Positions 9,805 to 17,903 are shown, counted from the stretch's first letter. The stretch: 64,000 nt of DNA from an uncultured Paenibacillus sp. (GCA_937895345.1 CALAWP010000058.1:1-64000); one strand, 5' to 3'. The notes: generated by a model not told the origin, from the sequence alone. A program made the numbers and translations.

Positions 9805-9836
9805 TTGCCCAATGGGCAATTGTGCACAATGGGCAA
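9805..9836 (-). promoter_or_regulatory. Double operator for the TetR regulator
   Basis: TTGCCCA-A-TGGGCAA (9805-9819) is a perfect dyad with 7-bp arms. It is directly followed by TTGTGCACAATGGGCAA (9820-9836), which repeats the right arm TGGGCAA and itself contains the 10-bp palindrome TTGTGCACAA. Two overlapping 15-17 bp sites just upstream of a TetR gene are typical for binding of two dimers. Confidence 0.7.
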
Positions 9837-9878
9837 ATTGTTACGGGTTTGTGGCGAGTATAGTAGTGGGGATAGCCG

Positions 9879-9907
9879 TTGATTGCATAGCACAATATGA
9901 GTATAAT
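9879..9907 (+). promoter_or_regulatory. Promoter of the toxin-antitoxin operon
   Basis: TTGATT, 17 bp, then TATAAT, ending 33 bp before the GTG start of the antitoxin gene. It is a near-consensus sigma-A promoter. Confidence 0.65.
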
Positions 9908-9940
9908 AAAGACCATATAAAGCTATATGGGGGTGGCGGA

Positions 9941-10225
9941 GTGTTAATAAAGCCGTCAGCTAGTATTAGACAAAACTATAATGAAATTGCAGATCTATGC
10001 AAAACGACCGGGGAACCGGTATATTTGACCAAAAACGGCGAAGGCGATCTTGTTGTCATGGACATTGAAGCGTTCTCCAGGCGTGAGAAGATGTTGAAGC
10101 TTCGCGAGGAATTGCTGGCTGCACAAGAGGATCGATTGGCGGGTCGTACCGGCGTTACGCCCGATGAACTGGACACGTACCTGGAAAGCATAATTGATGA
10201 GGTTCAGCATGGAAAAAATACCTGA
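9941..10225 (+). CDS. Type II antitoxin, Phd/YefM family
   Basis: A 94-residue protein starting at GTG (LIKPSASIRQNYNEIADLCK...). The N-terminal half has the Phd/YefM DNA-binding pattern: SxxRxxxxEIxxxxxxTGEPVYLTKNGEGDLVVMDIEAF. The C-terminal half is a charged helix that would wrap the toxin. The toxin gene follows with a 17-bp overlap, the usual arrangement for coupled expression. The pair probably represses its own TATAAT promoter 33 bp upstream. Confidence 0.85.
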   Translation: MLIKPSASIRQNYNEIADLCKTTGEPVYLTKNGEGDLVVMDIEAFSRREKMLKLREELLAAQEDRLAGRTGVTPDELDTYLESIIDEVQHGKNT

Positions 10226-10526
10226 GTATAGGGTCATTGTTTCCGAACGGGCCGGACAAATGCTGGCGGGACATGTGCGGTTTCTCGCCGAGAAAAGTCC
10301 GGAAGCCGCCCGTAAAACAAAAAACGAATTGCTGTCGGCCATTCGTTCATTGGCTCAAATGCCGCAACGATATCCGTTCCTGGATGCGGAGTTTATTCCG
10401 CCTAATAAATATCACAAGATGTTCGTCGACAAATGGTATCTTGTTCTGTACCAGATCCAGGATGAGGTTGTATACGTGGATCACATTGTGGATTGCAGGC
10501 AGGATTATCGTTGGTTGGTGCGCTAA
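10209..10526 (+). CDS. Type II toxin, RelE/ParE superfamily
   Basis: A 105-residue protein with the RelE/ParE fold pattern: YRVIVSERAGQMLAGHVRFLAEKSPEAARK (helices), then a beta core ending KMFVDKWYLVLYQIQDEVVYVDHIVDCRQDYRWLV. The start at 10209 is preferred over the upstream in-frame codon at 10194 because GATGAGG precedes it. RelE members cleave ribosome-bound mRNA and ParE members poison gyrase. The residues YHKMFV...YLVLYQI are closest to the ParE/RelE-like group whose target cannot be told from sequence. The last four bases overlap the stop of the convergent WYL gene. Confidence 0.85.
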   Translation: MEKIPEYRVIVSERAGQMLAGHVRFLAEKSPEAARKTKNELLSAIRSLAQMPQRYPFLDAEFIPPNKYHKMFVDKWYLVLYQIQDEVVYVDHIVDCRQDYRWLVR

Positions 10527-11332
10527 CCTTCCGAACTTACCCCATACCGCTCCAAAGCTTTCGTCGAAGCTTCCAGCAGGCGGCTTTGCAAATAATCGCC
10601 CTTCGTCACCCGCACGCGCTTGCCAAGAAAGCGAAGCTTGGACAGCAAATACTCCATTTCATCTCCCGGCAGCTTGACGGTTACCCGGTAGGTGTCGGTG
10701 TCTGCCGCATACTCCACCTTTTTTTCGAAGCAGGAGAAGGCGTATAGTATGCGCGACAGCTCCTCGTTATAAGCGCGGACAATTTCGATAACGACTTCCT
10801 TTTGTCGCGACTCCAGCACGTTCCCGATTCTCTTCAGCATGCTTTCCGCCGCCCTCGGGTTCAGCGGCTCCGGTTCGACCGCATGGATCTTGTTCAGTCT
10901 GGTGCTCATAAATGCGCGGCGGCGCGTATGGTACCAGAGCAAATACCATTCCCGCTTGACCATCGAATATTCGAGCTTGTAAGGAAGCCCCGCATGGCCC
11001 TTGTTCACCCGTCCGTTTTTTACTTCGTACGTCATGCGGATGCCGCTCTTGCTCATAATGTGCCGGCGCAGCGGCCGCAGGAGCGGGTGGTAGACTTGCC
11101 GTTCTATTGTGCCTGCTTTTTCGATCAAGTGGAGGGACGTGTCCATGACGGTATCCGGCTCCAGGACGGAACGCAGCTTGCTCAGCGTGTCCGCCGTGAA
11201 AGCGTCGGCCGCCGCAGGATGCTCCAGCATTGTCTTGAGCCAAGAACGCTCATGCGAAGTGACCATGAACGCGCCGGAATCCTCCAGCCGGGACAAGAGC
11301 TGATAGTTAAATATTTTCTCGAACAGGTTCAT
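10523..11332 (-). CDS. WYL-domain protein, second regulator of the rtcB locus
   Basis: This 269-residue protein has a central WYL ligand/RNA-binding domain (residues about 95-175: KSGIRMTYEVKNGR...YSMVKREWYLLWYHTRRRAF). It also has a C-terminal WCX-like extension (EKKVEYAADTDTYRVTVKLPGDEMEYLLSKLRFLGKRVRV). The N-terminus is helical but lacks an obvious winged helix, so it may act with the partner WYL protein encoded directly upstream, whose reading frame it overlaps by 26 bp. The pair is divergent from the nucleotidyltransferase and rtcB genes and most likely controls them. Confidence 0.8.
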   Translation of the reverse strand: MNLFEKIFNYQLLSRLEDSGAFMVTSHERSWLKTMLEHPAAADAFTADTLSKLRSVLEPDTVMDTSLHLIEKAGTIERQVYHPLLRPLRRHIMSKSGIRMTYEVKNGRVNKGHAGLPYKLEYSMVKREWYLLWYHTRRRAFMSTRLNKIHAVEPEPLNPRAAESMLKRIGNVLESRQKEVVIEIVRAYNEELSRILYAFSCFEKKVEYAADTDTYRVTVKLPGDEMEYLLSKLRFLGKRVRVTKGDYLQSRLLEASTKALERYGVSSEG

Positions 11333-12644
11333 AATAGGACCGAATCTCCTTCCATTCGGCGATCATTTCCCGGCGCAGCTGGACGGGCTCCAATATTTCG
11401 CAGCTGGAACCGAAGCTGCGCAGCCATGGCTTGATTTCGGTCGTCCCGTTGACGGTAATTTCGTATACGAACGAAGACTCGTCTTCGGACACGATGCGCC
11501 CCCATTGCCCTTGCAGCTTCACTCTCTCCTTGACGAAGTTCGGCTCCGAGCCATCCGGATTTTAAAATCTCGCCCGCACCGTCACCGGCCTGCCCGTATC
11601 GATCAGCCAGCTGTAACGCATCATTTCCGCCAACTCGCGCTGCTTTTCCTCATACCGGGCTTCATCCGCAGACTCGGCTTCTTCGATTTGGGTCATGCCT
11701 TCCATCCGGTATTTCCGAACGCCTTCCCTTCCGCAGGACAGCAAATACCACCGGCCGTATTGATGATCGTAGACGATCTTCAGCGGCAGCGTTTTTTCGG
11801 TTTTGCCTTTCGCGTCGCGTTCAAACAAAGGATTTGTATTTCTGGAGGCGTAGCTTTTGTCGGACTTCGGCGAGAAGTAGAGAAATCGGACCATGCGGCG
11901 GCGAATCGCATGAAGCAGCGTAAATAGATGCGCCTCGTCCAGGATGCGCGAGTAGTAGTGATATTTGTACAAAAAAGGTTCGACGGCATGCGGCTCGGTC
12001 TCCCGGCGCAGCAGATGCTTCTTCAGCCCGTCGCGGAGCAAATAACCTTGCACGGAAGGGACCTGCGTGTTCGCCATGACGTCCACAAAATCATACAGAT
12101 CGATCAGCTCCTCCTCCGACAAACGGCGCACCAGATCGTCCCTCAGGCGGTATTTGTACGGGCGCGGACCCGGCTCCCGCTTAATGACGCCGACCTCCTC
12201 CAAATATTTGAGATCCGACCGGATCGTCTTCTCGTCCGGCAGCGCAAGATCGGACGGCTGACTGCCGCAGCATAGCTCGAGCAGCTCCATCGCCGTCAAG
12301 GCCTGCTCGTTCATTGCTCCCAGCAGCAGCGAGATCCGCCCGCTTTCGGATTCCTTGACCGACTTGGCGCGGAACAGAAACAGGAGCAGCGGGTCGGCGG
12401 AGCCGTAATAGCTGAACCGAACCGTTTCGGACAGCTCCTTATGCTGTTCCTTTTGCAAGTGCTGGTGAAAGGCGTTTGCGACTTCTTTGAGCCTCCGGAT
12501 CGTTTTGTCGAACGTGTGCACCGAAATGCCCAGCCTTTCCGCGAATTGCTGCCTGTTGAATGCCCCGCTTGTCAGCGCCAGCATGCGCAAATACTGAATT
12601 TCTTTGTCAAAGCTTTCTTTAGCCAACCGTATCCCCCGTTCCAT
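11307..12644 (-). pseudogene. HTH-WYL transcription regulator split by an in-frame TAA
   Basis: The gene reads from ATG 12644 (GGGAGAAGAGG upstream) through an N-terminal helix-turn-helix (NRQQFAERLGISVHTFDKTIRRLKE), a second helical domain, a WYL domain (KIVYDHQYGRWYLLSCGREGVRKYRMEGM) and a WCX domain. A TAA at 11562-11564 follows RPVTVRARF. The same frame then continues NPDGSEPNFVKERVKLQGQWG and onward to 11307. The frame is unbroken on both sides, so one base change explains the stop. A 360-residue truncated protein lacking WCX may still be made. The WCX domain normally helps ligand sensing, so regulation of the rtcB locus may be altered. Confidence 0.8.
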
Positions 12645-12699
12645 AGAAGCCTCTTCTCCCATTGTAGCAGGAGTGCGGATGGGGCGAAATGGAAAACGT

Positions 12700-12733
12700 T
12701 GCGAACGGTCGCCATACTTTCGCCATGTTCGCA
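12700..12733. promoter_or_regulatory. Inverted repeat TGCGAAC...GTTCGCA
   Basis: 7-bp perfect arms separated by 20 bp lie 56-89 bp upstream of the WYL regulator start, in the region shared with the divergent nucleotidyltransferase-rtcB unit. A related half site (GGTTCGCC) follows. It is a candidate WYL operator. Confidence 0.4.
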
Positions 12734-12783
12734 GGTTCGCCAATAAGCGAAAATCACAACATAAGCCGACGCGATTACGCGGT

Positions 12784-12795
12784 GTCTATATAGAC
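12784..12795. promoter_or_regulatory. 12-bp palindrome GTCTATATAGAC
   Basis: A perfect palindrome in the same divergent region, 113 bp before the nucleotidyltransferase start. It contains TATA and could be an operator overlapping a -10 element. There is no further support. Confidence 0.3.
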
Positions 12796-12908
12796 CGTCG
12801 AAGTGCGGAGGACAAGGGCTTCGAGTTTAATCGACTATATATTACCCGGGCAATAGGGCGGGTCGACTTTTGCAGCAACCTTTGATTCGCCGGGAAGGAG
12901 AAACCGAT

Positions 12909-13073
12909 ATGAACAAGATCAGGCAGCAAATTGCAGCCGAATTAAGTAGAATAGAAAAGGAAGAAGACGTACGCATCCTGTATGCTTGCGAATCGGGCAG
13001 CCGCGCGTGGGGGTTCCCGTCCAAGGACAGCGACTATGACGTAAGGTTTAAGGGGCCAGAGCCGCTTGCCTGA
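12909..13073 (+). pseudogene. N-terminal stub of a COG3541-type nucleotidyltransferase
   Basis: The start is strong (GGAAGGAG, ATG at 12909). The first 47 residues contain ILYACESGSRAWGFPSKDSDYDVRF, the GSxAxG...DSDxDxR signature of nucleotidyltransferases of the YcgL/COG3541 group, which run about 250 residues. After VRF the frame reads only KGPEPLA and stops. The downstream sequence up to rtcB does not encode the rest, so an internal deletion removed most of the gene. In related genomes this enzyme sits beside rtcB, which suggests a role in RNA end repair; here it cannot be functional. Confidence 0.75.
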
Positions 13074-13201
13074 AGGGATGCAATTGTATTTAGGCGATGA
13101 AAAACACACACGAGAAGCGTGAAGCGGCGCATCGGGCCGGAAAAACGGGAGAGGCCAAATTTGAGCAAAGGGATGAACTCGAGAGGAGATGTATCGAAAA
13201 G

Positions 13202-14428
13202 ATGACTTATCAAACGATAAACAACGTCCGCGTCTGGGGCAAGCCCGACGAAGGGGCGCTTGCGCAGGCGAAAACTTGCTCGGAAAACGGCCAAGTGGTG
13301 CAAACGCTGCTCATGGCCGATCATCATAAAGGGTACAGCCAGCCGATCGGCGGGGTCGTCGTATACGACCGGCAAATCTCGCCCTCCGGCGTGGGTTACG
13401 ACATTGCCTGCGGCAACAAGGCGGTCCGGACCGGCTTGACCGCGGACGACATTAAGCTCAAGTTGCCGAAGCTGATGGACGAGATTGCCCGCCGCATTTC
13501 CTTTGGCGTGGGCCGCGTCAACAACGAGAAGGTCGACCACGAGCTGTTAGACGATGCGGATTGGTCCGTATACCAAGCGGTCGGGAAGCAGGAGCACGAC
13601 AAGCTGAAGACGCTAGCGCGGGATCAGCTGGGCACCGTCGGCAGCGGCAACCATTTTGTCGATTTGTTTGAGGAGGAAGGAACGGGCCGCGTTTGGATCG
13701 CCAACCACTTTGGCAGCAGAGGGTTCGGACATAAGACGGCGAGCGGTTTTCTCAACTTGGCCGCCGGTCGGCCGTTTCTCGCCAACGCTCCCGGAGAAAA
13801 GATGGATCAGCCGCCGGTGCTGCTCGATTTGAGCAGCGAGCTGGGCGATATGTACGAGCGGGCGATGAAGCTGGCCGGAAGGTACGCTTACGCCGGCCGG
13901 GATTATGTCATTCGGCAAGTGCTGTCGATACTTGGAACGGAAGCGGATTACGAGGTGCACAATCACCACAACTACGCCTGGAGAGAGACGCACGGCGGCA
14001 AGGAAGTGATGGTCGTCCGGAAAGGCGCCACTCCGTCTGCGCCCGGTCAGACCGGCTTTATCGGCGGCAGCATGGGGGATATATCCGTCATCGTCAGAGG
14101 GAAGGACAGCGCCGAAAACAGGGATGCCTATTACAGCACCGTGCACGGAGCGGGCCGGATTATGAGCCGAACGCAGGCGGCGGGCAAAATGAACTGGAAA
14201 ACCCGCACTCGGAGCGGCGGTCAGATTTCGACGAGGCAAATGCTGGACGCGGTACGGGCTTACGGAGTCGAGCTGCGCGGCGCGGGCACGGACGAAAGTC
14301 CGTTTGTTTATCGCAAGCTGCAGGAGGTGCTGGATGCGCATGCCGGCACGATCGAGGTGCTGCATGTGCTGAAGCCGATCGGCGTCTGCATGGCCGGCGC
14401 GGATGAGTTCGATCCGTATAAGGATTGA
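13202..14428 (+). CDS. rtcB: RtcB-type tRNA-splicing/RNA-repair ligase
   Basis: RtcB joins RNA 2',3'-cyclic phosphate or 3'-phosphate ends to 5'-OH ends using GTP and Mn2+. The start MTYQTINNVRVWGKPDEGAL at 13202 is chosen by homology to the family N-terminus. An in-frame ATG at 13097 would add 35 unusual residues from the deletion junction. Key motifs are present: GVGYDIACGNKA (metal-binding Asp and Cys), GSGNHFVDL, ANHFGSRGFGH, HNHHNYAW, and STVHGAGRIMSRTQA, whose His is guanylylated. Length (408 residues) is normal. The protein looks intact although its operon partner is truncated and one of its likely regulators is split. Confidence 0.92.
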   Translation: MTYQTINNVRVWGKPDEGALAQAKTCSENGQVVQTLLMADHHKGYSQPIGGVVVYDRQISPSGVGYDIACGNKAVRTGLTADDIKLKLPKLMDEIARRISFGVGRVNNEKVDHELLDDADWSVYQAVGKQEHDKLKTLARDQLGTVGSGNHFVDLFEEEGTGRVWIANHFGSRGFGHKTASGFLNLAAGRPFLANAPGEKMDQPPVLLDLSSELGDMYERAMKLAGRYAYAGRDYVIRQVLSILGTEADYEVHNHHNYAWRETHGGKEVMVVRKGATPSAPGQTGFIGGSMGDISVIVRGKDSAENRDAYYSTVHGAGRIMSRTQAAGKMNWKTRTRSGGQISTRQMLDAVRAYGVELRGAGTDESPFVYRKLQEVLDAHAGTIEVLHVLKPIGVCMAGADEFDPYKD

Positions 14429-14758
14429 TCGAATAGGGTCGCAAGTGATACGGGTTAGAAAAAAGTAATGTACCTGCTGAGGCCAGCGCTTTCCGGTCAA
14501 CCTGTCAATGATGAGAGCTTGAACGATAAACCGTCTAATCTATGCAACGTGCCGGCCCAATCGTACATACTCGGCGGTCATATCCGCGCTTTTGAACGAT
14601 AAATCTTCCAAAACGTCGGCCGCATGGATGGATCCGCCTTATTTTGAACGTACTCACTATAATTTACAGGAACTGTTTGCATGAACTTTCGTAACCGAAT
14701 TGTATGTATAGCGGTTAGAGACCTAGGTTGGGCGTTCCTAATATTAATAAGTTATCGA
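14429..14758. other. Non-coding stretch between rtcB and the crRNA-like locus
   Basis: About 330 bp with no supported gene, repeat or strong hairpin. Short open frames here have no ribosome binding sites and no recognisable protein. Confidence 0.5.
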
Positions 14759-14863
14759 TCAAATGCAAACAAGGGGCTGAGGCCCCTTAGACACCTTGCA
14801 AGTCGTAAAAGGTGCATTAAAAACAATATGTTTCAATCCACATTCATCCAAGAGATGAATGAC
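14759..14863 (-). ncRNA. CreR/CreA-like crRNA-like RNA (repeat - 37-nt spacer - degenerate repeat)
   Basis: On the minus strand, 14863-14830 is a 34-nt type I-C-like repeat: GTC, stem ATTCATC, loop, stem GATGAAT, and the 3' handle TGGATTGAAAC. Positions 14829-14793 are a 37-nt spacer-like segment starting ATATTGTTTTTAATG. Positions 14792-14759 again begin GTC, then form a stem (AAGGGGC-CTCA-GCCCCTT) followed by GTTTGCATTTGA, which is the layout of a degenerate second repeat. The first 15 spacer bases match the cas3 leader beside a TTC PAM, except at positions 6 and 12. By analogy with CreA/CreR RNAs it would be processed by Cas5c and direct Cascade to the cas promoter region. No strong minus-strand promoter was found; the best is TTTACA-15-CATAAG, which is weak. 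Expression is inferred. Confidence 0.7.
14830..14863 (-). CRISPR. Solitary type I-C-like CRISPR repeat
   Basis: A single 34-bp repeat whose 3' end, TGGATTGAAAC, is the conserved end of type I-C repeats, with a 7-bp stem ATTCATC/GATGAAT. No second identical copy occurs in the window, so this is not an array. Its 5' end is 4 bp from the -35 element of the cas promoter. Confidence 0.75.
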
Positions 14864-14867
14864 CTTC

Positions 14868-14896
14868 TTGACAACTATTTCCTTATGATTAATAAT
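14868..14896 (+). promoter_or_regulatory. Promoter of the cas operon
   Basis: TTGACA (14868-14873), 17 bp, then AATAAT (14891-14896). The -35 is consensus. The predicted transcript starts near 14903, giving a leader of about 90 nt before cas3. Confidence 0.7.
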
Positions 14897-14899
14897 TAA

Positions 14900-14939
14900 T
14901 GTTGTAAACGATTTTATTCTACATAAAAAATAATATGAA
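14900..14939 (-). promoter_or_regulatory. Predicted Cascade target of the crRNA-like RNA
   Basis: On the minus strand TTC (14939-14937), the type I-C PAM, is followed by ATATTATTTTTTATG. This matches the RNA's pseudo-spacer start ATATTGTTTTTAATG at 13 of 15 bases, with mismatches only at 6 and 12. Pairing beyond position 15 is poor, as in known regulatory crRNA-like RNAs that bind without cleavage. The 37-bp footprint covers the predicted transcription start of the cas promoter. Confidence 0.65.
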
Positions 14940-14994
14940 GTAAATATCACCTAAGACCTACAGCTGCGTTACTCTAGAATCGGAGGCGACTGTA

Positions 14995-17208
14995 GTGAGC
15001 TATGCGCACACCAAGCGAGATCCGTTAACCGACACTCCATTGCCCAAGGAAACCTGGCACTTACTCGAACATCATCTGTCAAATACAGCAAATCGGGCGG
15101 CTCGAAATGCGGCTAGTTTTCAGTGCGCATCTCTAGGCGAGTCACTTGGTTATCTCCACGACTACGGCAAATACTCCCCAGACTTTCAACTCAGACTGGA
15201 AGACCCAAGACATACAGCCGATCATAAGACGGCAGGGGCTTTAGCGGCTTTTGAACATTATCCTTTTCCATATGGACTTATACTGGCGTATGCCATTTAC
15301 GGTCATCATGGCGGGTTGCCGGATCATATATCGAGAAACGGGCAACCGGGTCTGGATGATGTATTGCGTAAGAATAAACATATTGTCCTGAACGGAACAC
15401 CGCCGAAATATATTCCTCTTGAACCGGATCGAATTCCGCCGAGAGCGGACAGCTTGAATGCCGGAATGTCCCGCTCGCTATGGATTCGAATGTTGTATTC
15501 GGCGCTTGTAGATGCGGATTATTTGGATACGGAGCAATTTATGCAACCGAGCAAATCCGAGTCGAGACAGGCTTTTCCTCCTCTTCAAAAACTTCATGAT
15601 TGTTACAAGCGAAAGATAGATGAGTTGCTTGCCAAGCCAATAGATTCACTAATTGCAAAAGCGCGCAGGGAGGTCCTTGAAAGCTGTATTCGATCTGCTT
15701 CCGGTCCAAAGGGATGGTATACATTAACAGCGCCAACGGGCACGGGAAAGACTTATGCATCATTGGCATTTGCCATGGAACATTATCGTCATCATTCAGA
15801 TTCGGTTCGTCGAATTATCGTTGCCTTGCCCTTCACCAGTCTGATCGAACAGACGACTGAAGTTTATCGCGATGTTTTCCGGGAAGAGCTTGGTAATGTC
15901 ATATTGGAGCATCACAGCAATGTTGCTTTTGACGAAGATCGGGATGGGGAATTCGATGCAAACCGACTGGCCAGTGAGAATTGGGATGCTCCGCTAATAG
16001 TATCGACCAATGTTCAGTTGTTTGAAAGTTTGTTCGCTTCCAAGCCCTCGCGAGCCCGCAAGCTGCATCGTTTGGCGGGGAGCATTATCATTTTGGATGA
16101 GGCGCAATCCCTTCCCGAGGATCTTCTGCTTCCGTCGCTTGCTGCGCTTCGTTGCTTATGCGCCGATTATGGCGTTACGGTCTTGCAATGTACGGCGACT
16201 CAACCGGCCCTGCAATCGTCATGGCTGGATGGGTATAAGCCGAAGGAGATTATCGAACAACCTTCGCGTTTATACACTGAATTGAAGAGGGTCAACGTCA
16301 CGCCAATAGGCCAAAAATCAAATGAGGAATTAGCTGATTTGATAAGCTGCCATCTGCAAGCGTTATGTATTGTCAATACGCGCAGACAAGCTCAGGATTT
16401 GTATCGGTTACTTGCGAAACGTTCGGACAAGTCGGAGGTTTATCATTTGAGCGCGCTTATGTGCGCGGCGCATCGAAAGCTGGTATTGGAAGCTATTAAA
16501 AAACAAAAATTAACGAATAGCAGATGCTATGTGATAGCAACGACGCTGGTTGAAGCGGGAGTGGATATTGATTTTCCAGTTGTTTATAGAGAGTTGGCTG
16601 GACTGGAGGGAATCGTTCAAGCGGCGGGACGATGCAATCGGGAGAGGAAACTGAGCGCGGGAAAGATGTTTCTGTTTGAATCGGCGGATTATTCGAACCG
16701 TCGCCGTTGGTATTCGCAAAGAGCGGATATTGCGCGTATGTTGCTCAGACAGTTTCCCGCTCCCTTGGTGCTTGAGGCGGTCCAAGCGTATTTTCAATTT
16801 TTTTACCGTCTGGGTTCTTCTGGCAAGCTGGACAAGTATCGCATTTTACGTAACCTTAATGGAGCCGCGGAAAATTATTCATTTCAATTCAAAGAAATTG
16901 AGGAGTTGTTCCGCTTTATTCCGCAACAGACTATTCCTGTAGTTATTCCGTATGACTTAACGTGCAGGAAAACTTTGCACGAAGCTGTCAATTCGTTGTT
17001 TCCTGGTTCATATCAGCGCAGGTTGCAGCGTTATACGGTAGCCGTGTATCCATTAGAATTTGAACAGTTGAAGCGCGAGGGGGTGTTGGGCAGTTTGGGA
17101 AATACATTTTTTTATTTGCAAAATCGGGATGGTACGGTCATGGGAGACTTACAAGAATGGTATGACGAGAAAACAGGACTGCTCTTGCAGCCGGAAGAGG
17201 AGGATTAA
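14995..17208 (+). CDS. cas3: CRISPR-associated nuclease/helicase Cas3 (type I-C)
   Basis: A 737-residue fusion of an N-terminal HD nuclease and an SF2 helicase. HD motifs: LHDYGKYS (His55-Asp56), DHKTAGA and GHHGG. Helicase motifs: Walker A APTGTGKT (about 245), Walker B ILDEAQS (about 367), CTATQP, and motif VI VQAAGRCNRE (about 542). All catalytic residues look intact, so target degradation should be possible. The GTG start at 14995 has GGAGG 8 nt upstream. It is the first gene of a four-gene operon, and cas5 follows after 5 bp. Confidence 0.93.
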   Translation: MSYAHTKRDPLTDTPLPKETWHLLEHHLSNTANRAARNAASFQCASLGESLGYLHDYGKYSPDFQLRLEDPRHTADHKTAGALAAFEHYPFPYGLILAYAIYGHHGGLPDHISRNGQPGLDDVLRKNKHIVLNGTPPKYIPLEPDRIPPRADSLNAGMSRSLWIRMLYSALVDADYLDTEQFMQPSKSESRQAFPPLQKLHDCYKRKIDELLAKPIDSLIAKARREVLESCIRSASGPKGWYTLTAPTGTGKTYASLAFAMEHYRHHSDSVRRIIVALPFTSLIEQTTEVYRDVFREELGNVILEHHSNVAFDEDRDGEFDANRLASENWDAPLIVSTNVQLFESLFASKPSRARKLHRLAGSIIILDEAQSLPEDLLLPSLAALRCLCADYGVTVLQCTATQPALQSSWLDGYKPKEIIEQPSRLYTELKRVNVTPIGQKSNEELADLISCHLQALCIVNTRRQAQDLYRLLAKRSDKSEVYHLSALMCAAHRKLVLEAIKKQKLTNSRCYVIATTLVEAGVDIDFPVVYRELAGLEGIVQAAGRCNRERKLSAGKMFLFESADYSNRRRWYSQRADIARMLLRQFPAPLVLEAVQAYFQFFYRLGSSGKLDKYRILRNLNGAAENYSFQFKEIEELFRFIPQQTIPVVIPYDLTCRKTLHEAVNSLFPGSYQRRLQRYTVAVYPLEFEQLKREGVLGSLGNTFFYLQNRDGTVMGDLQEWYDEKTGLLLQPEEED

Positions 17209-17213
17209 GGTAT

Positions 17214-17903
17214 ATGGGTTACGGCATTGTCTTGCATGTAAGCGGAGATTACGCCTTGTTTACGCGTCCGGAAATGAAAAGTGAGAGAGTAAGTTACGAT
17301 GTGATGACGCCATCGGCGGCTCGCGGAATATTGGAAGCGATCTTGTGGAAGCCTGCGATTCGTTGGGTAGTACGCCAGATCACGGTCCTGAATCCGATTG
17401 AGTTCGAATCGATTCGTCGAAATGAAGTCGGCTCCAAAGTTCCTCCCAGAAATGTGATGGCGGCAATGTCAGGTGCGGATATTGATCTTCATCAATACCC
17501 TGAATTGGATCGGCAGCAGCGTTCCTCGCTCGTGTTAAGAAATGTATCTTATATCATTGACGCCTATTTTGAAATCATTTCGAATCGCGCAGGCTCAAAC
17601 GATACTCCTGAAAAATTTTACAATATGTTTTTACGCCGGGCGCGGCAAGGTCAATGTTTTCATCAACCCTACCTGGGATGCAGGGAATTTGCTGCAAGAT
17701 TTAAGCTCATCGAAGTGGACGAAGTCCGTCCCCGGAGCTGTTATTTGAAAGAGGAGGATATCGATTTGGGGTGGATGCTTTGGGATATTGATTACAAAGA
17801 AAAAAACGGAAATAAAAAGACAATGTATGAGTTTACGCCTCGGTTTTTCAGGGCTCGCATGAAAGGCGGGGTTATTGAGGTGCCGCAAGAGGTGAGAGGA
17901 TGA
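17214..17903 (+). CDS. cas5: Cas5c (Cas5d), pre-crRNA endonuclease and Cascade subunit
   Basis: This 229-residue protein opens GYGIVLHVSGDYALFTRPEMKSERVSYDVMTPSAARGILEAI, the N-terminal RAMP signature of the I-C Cas5. In type I-C it replaces Cas6: it cuts the repeat and keeps the 5' handle in the complex. It would therefore also be needed to process the crRNA-like RNA upstream of cas3. The stop codon overlaps the cas8c start (ATGA at 17900). Confidence 0.92.
   Translation: MGYGIVLHVSGDYALFTRPEMKSERVSYDVMTPSAARGILEAILWKPAIRWVVRQITVLNPIEFESIRRNEVGSKVPPRNVMAAMSGADIDLHQYPELDRQQRSSLVLRNVSYIIDAYFEIISNRAGSNDTPEKFYNMFLRRARQGQCFHQPYLGCREFAARFKLIEVDEVRPRSCYLKEEDIDLGWMLWDIDYKEKNGNKKTMYEFTPRFFRARMKGGVIEVPQEVRG

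Noticed and set aside
14830..14863. A true CRISPR array upstream of cas3
   Set aside because: Only one good repeat copy exists; the second element is strongly diverged and there are no further units.
14681..14899. Open frame of 72 codons before cas3
   Set aside because: It runs across the repeat and pseudo-spacer, has no ribosome binding site and no recognisable protein.
14899..14943. Two minimal open frames (ATG TTG TAA and ATG AAG TAA) in the cas3 leader, considered as a CreT-like toxic minigene controlled by the crRNA-like RNA
   Set aside because: Neither has a ribosome binding site, and the first lies at or before the predicted transcription start. Repression of the cas operon is the simpler reading.
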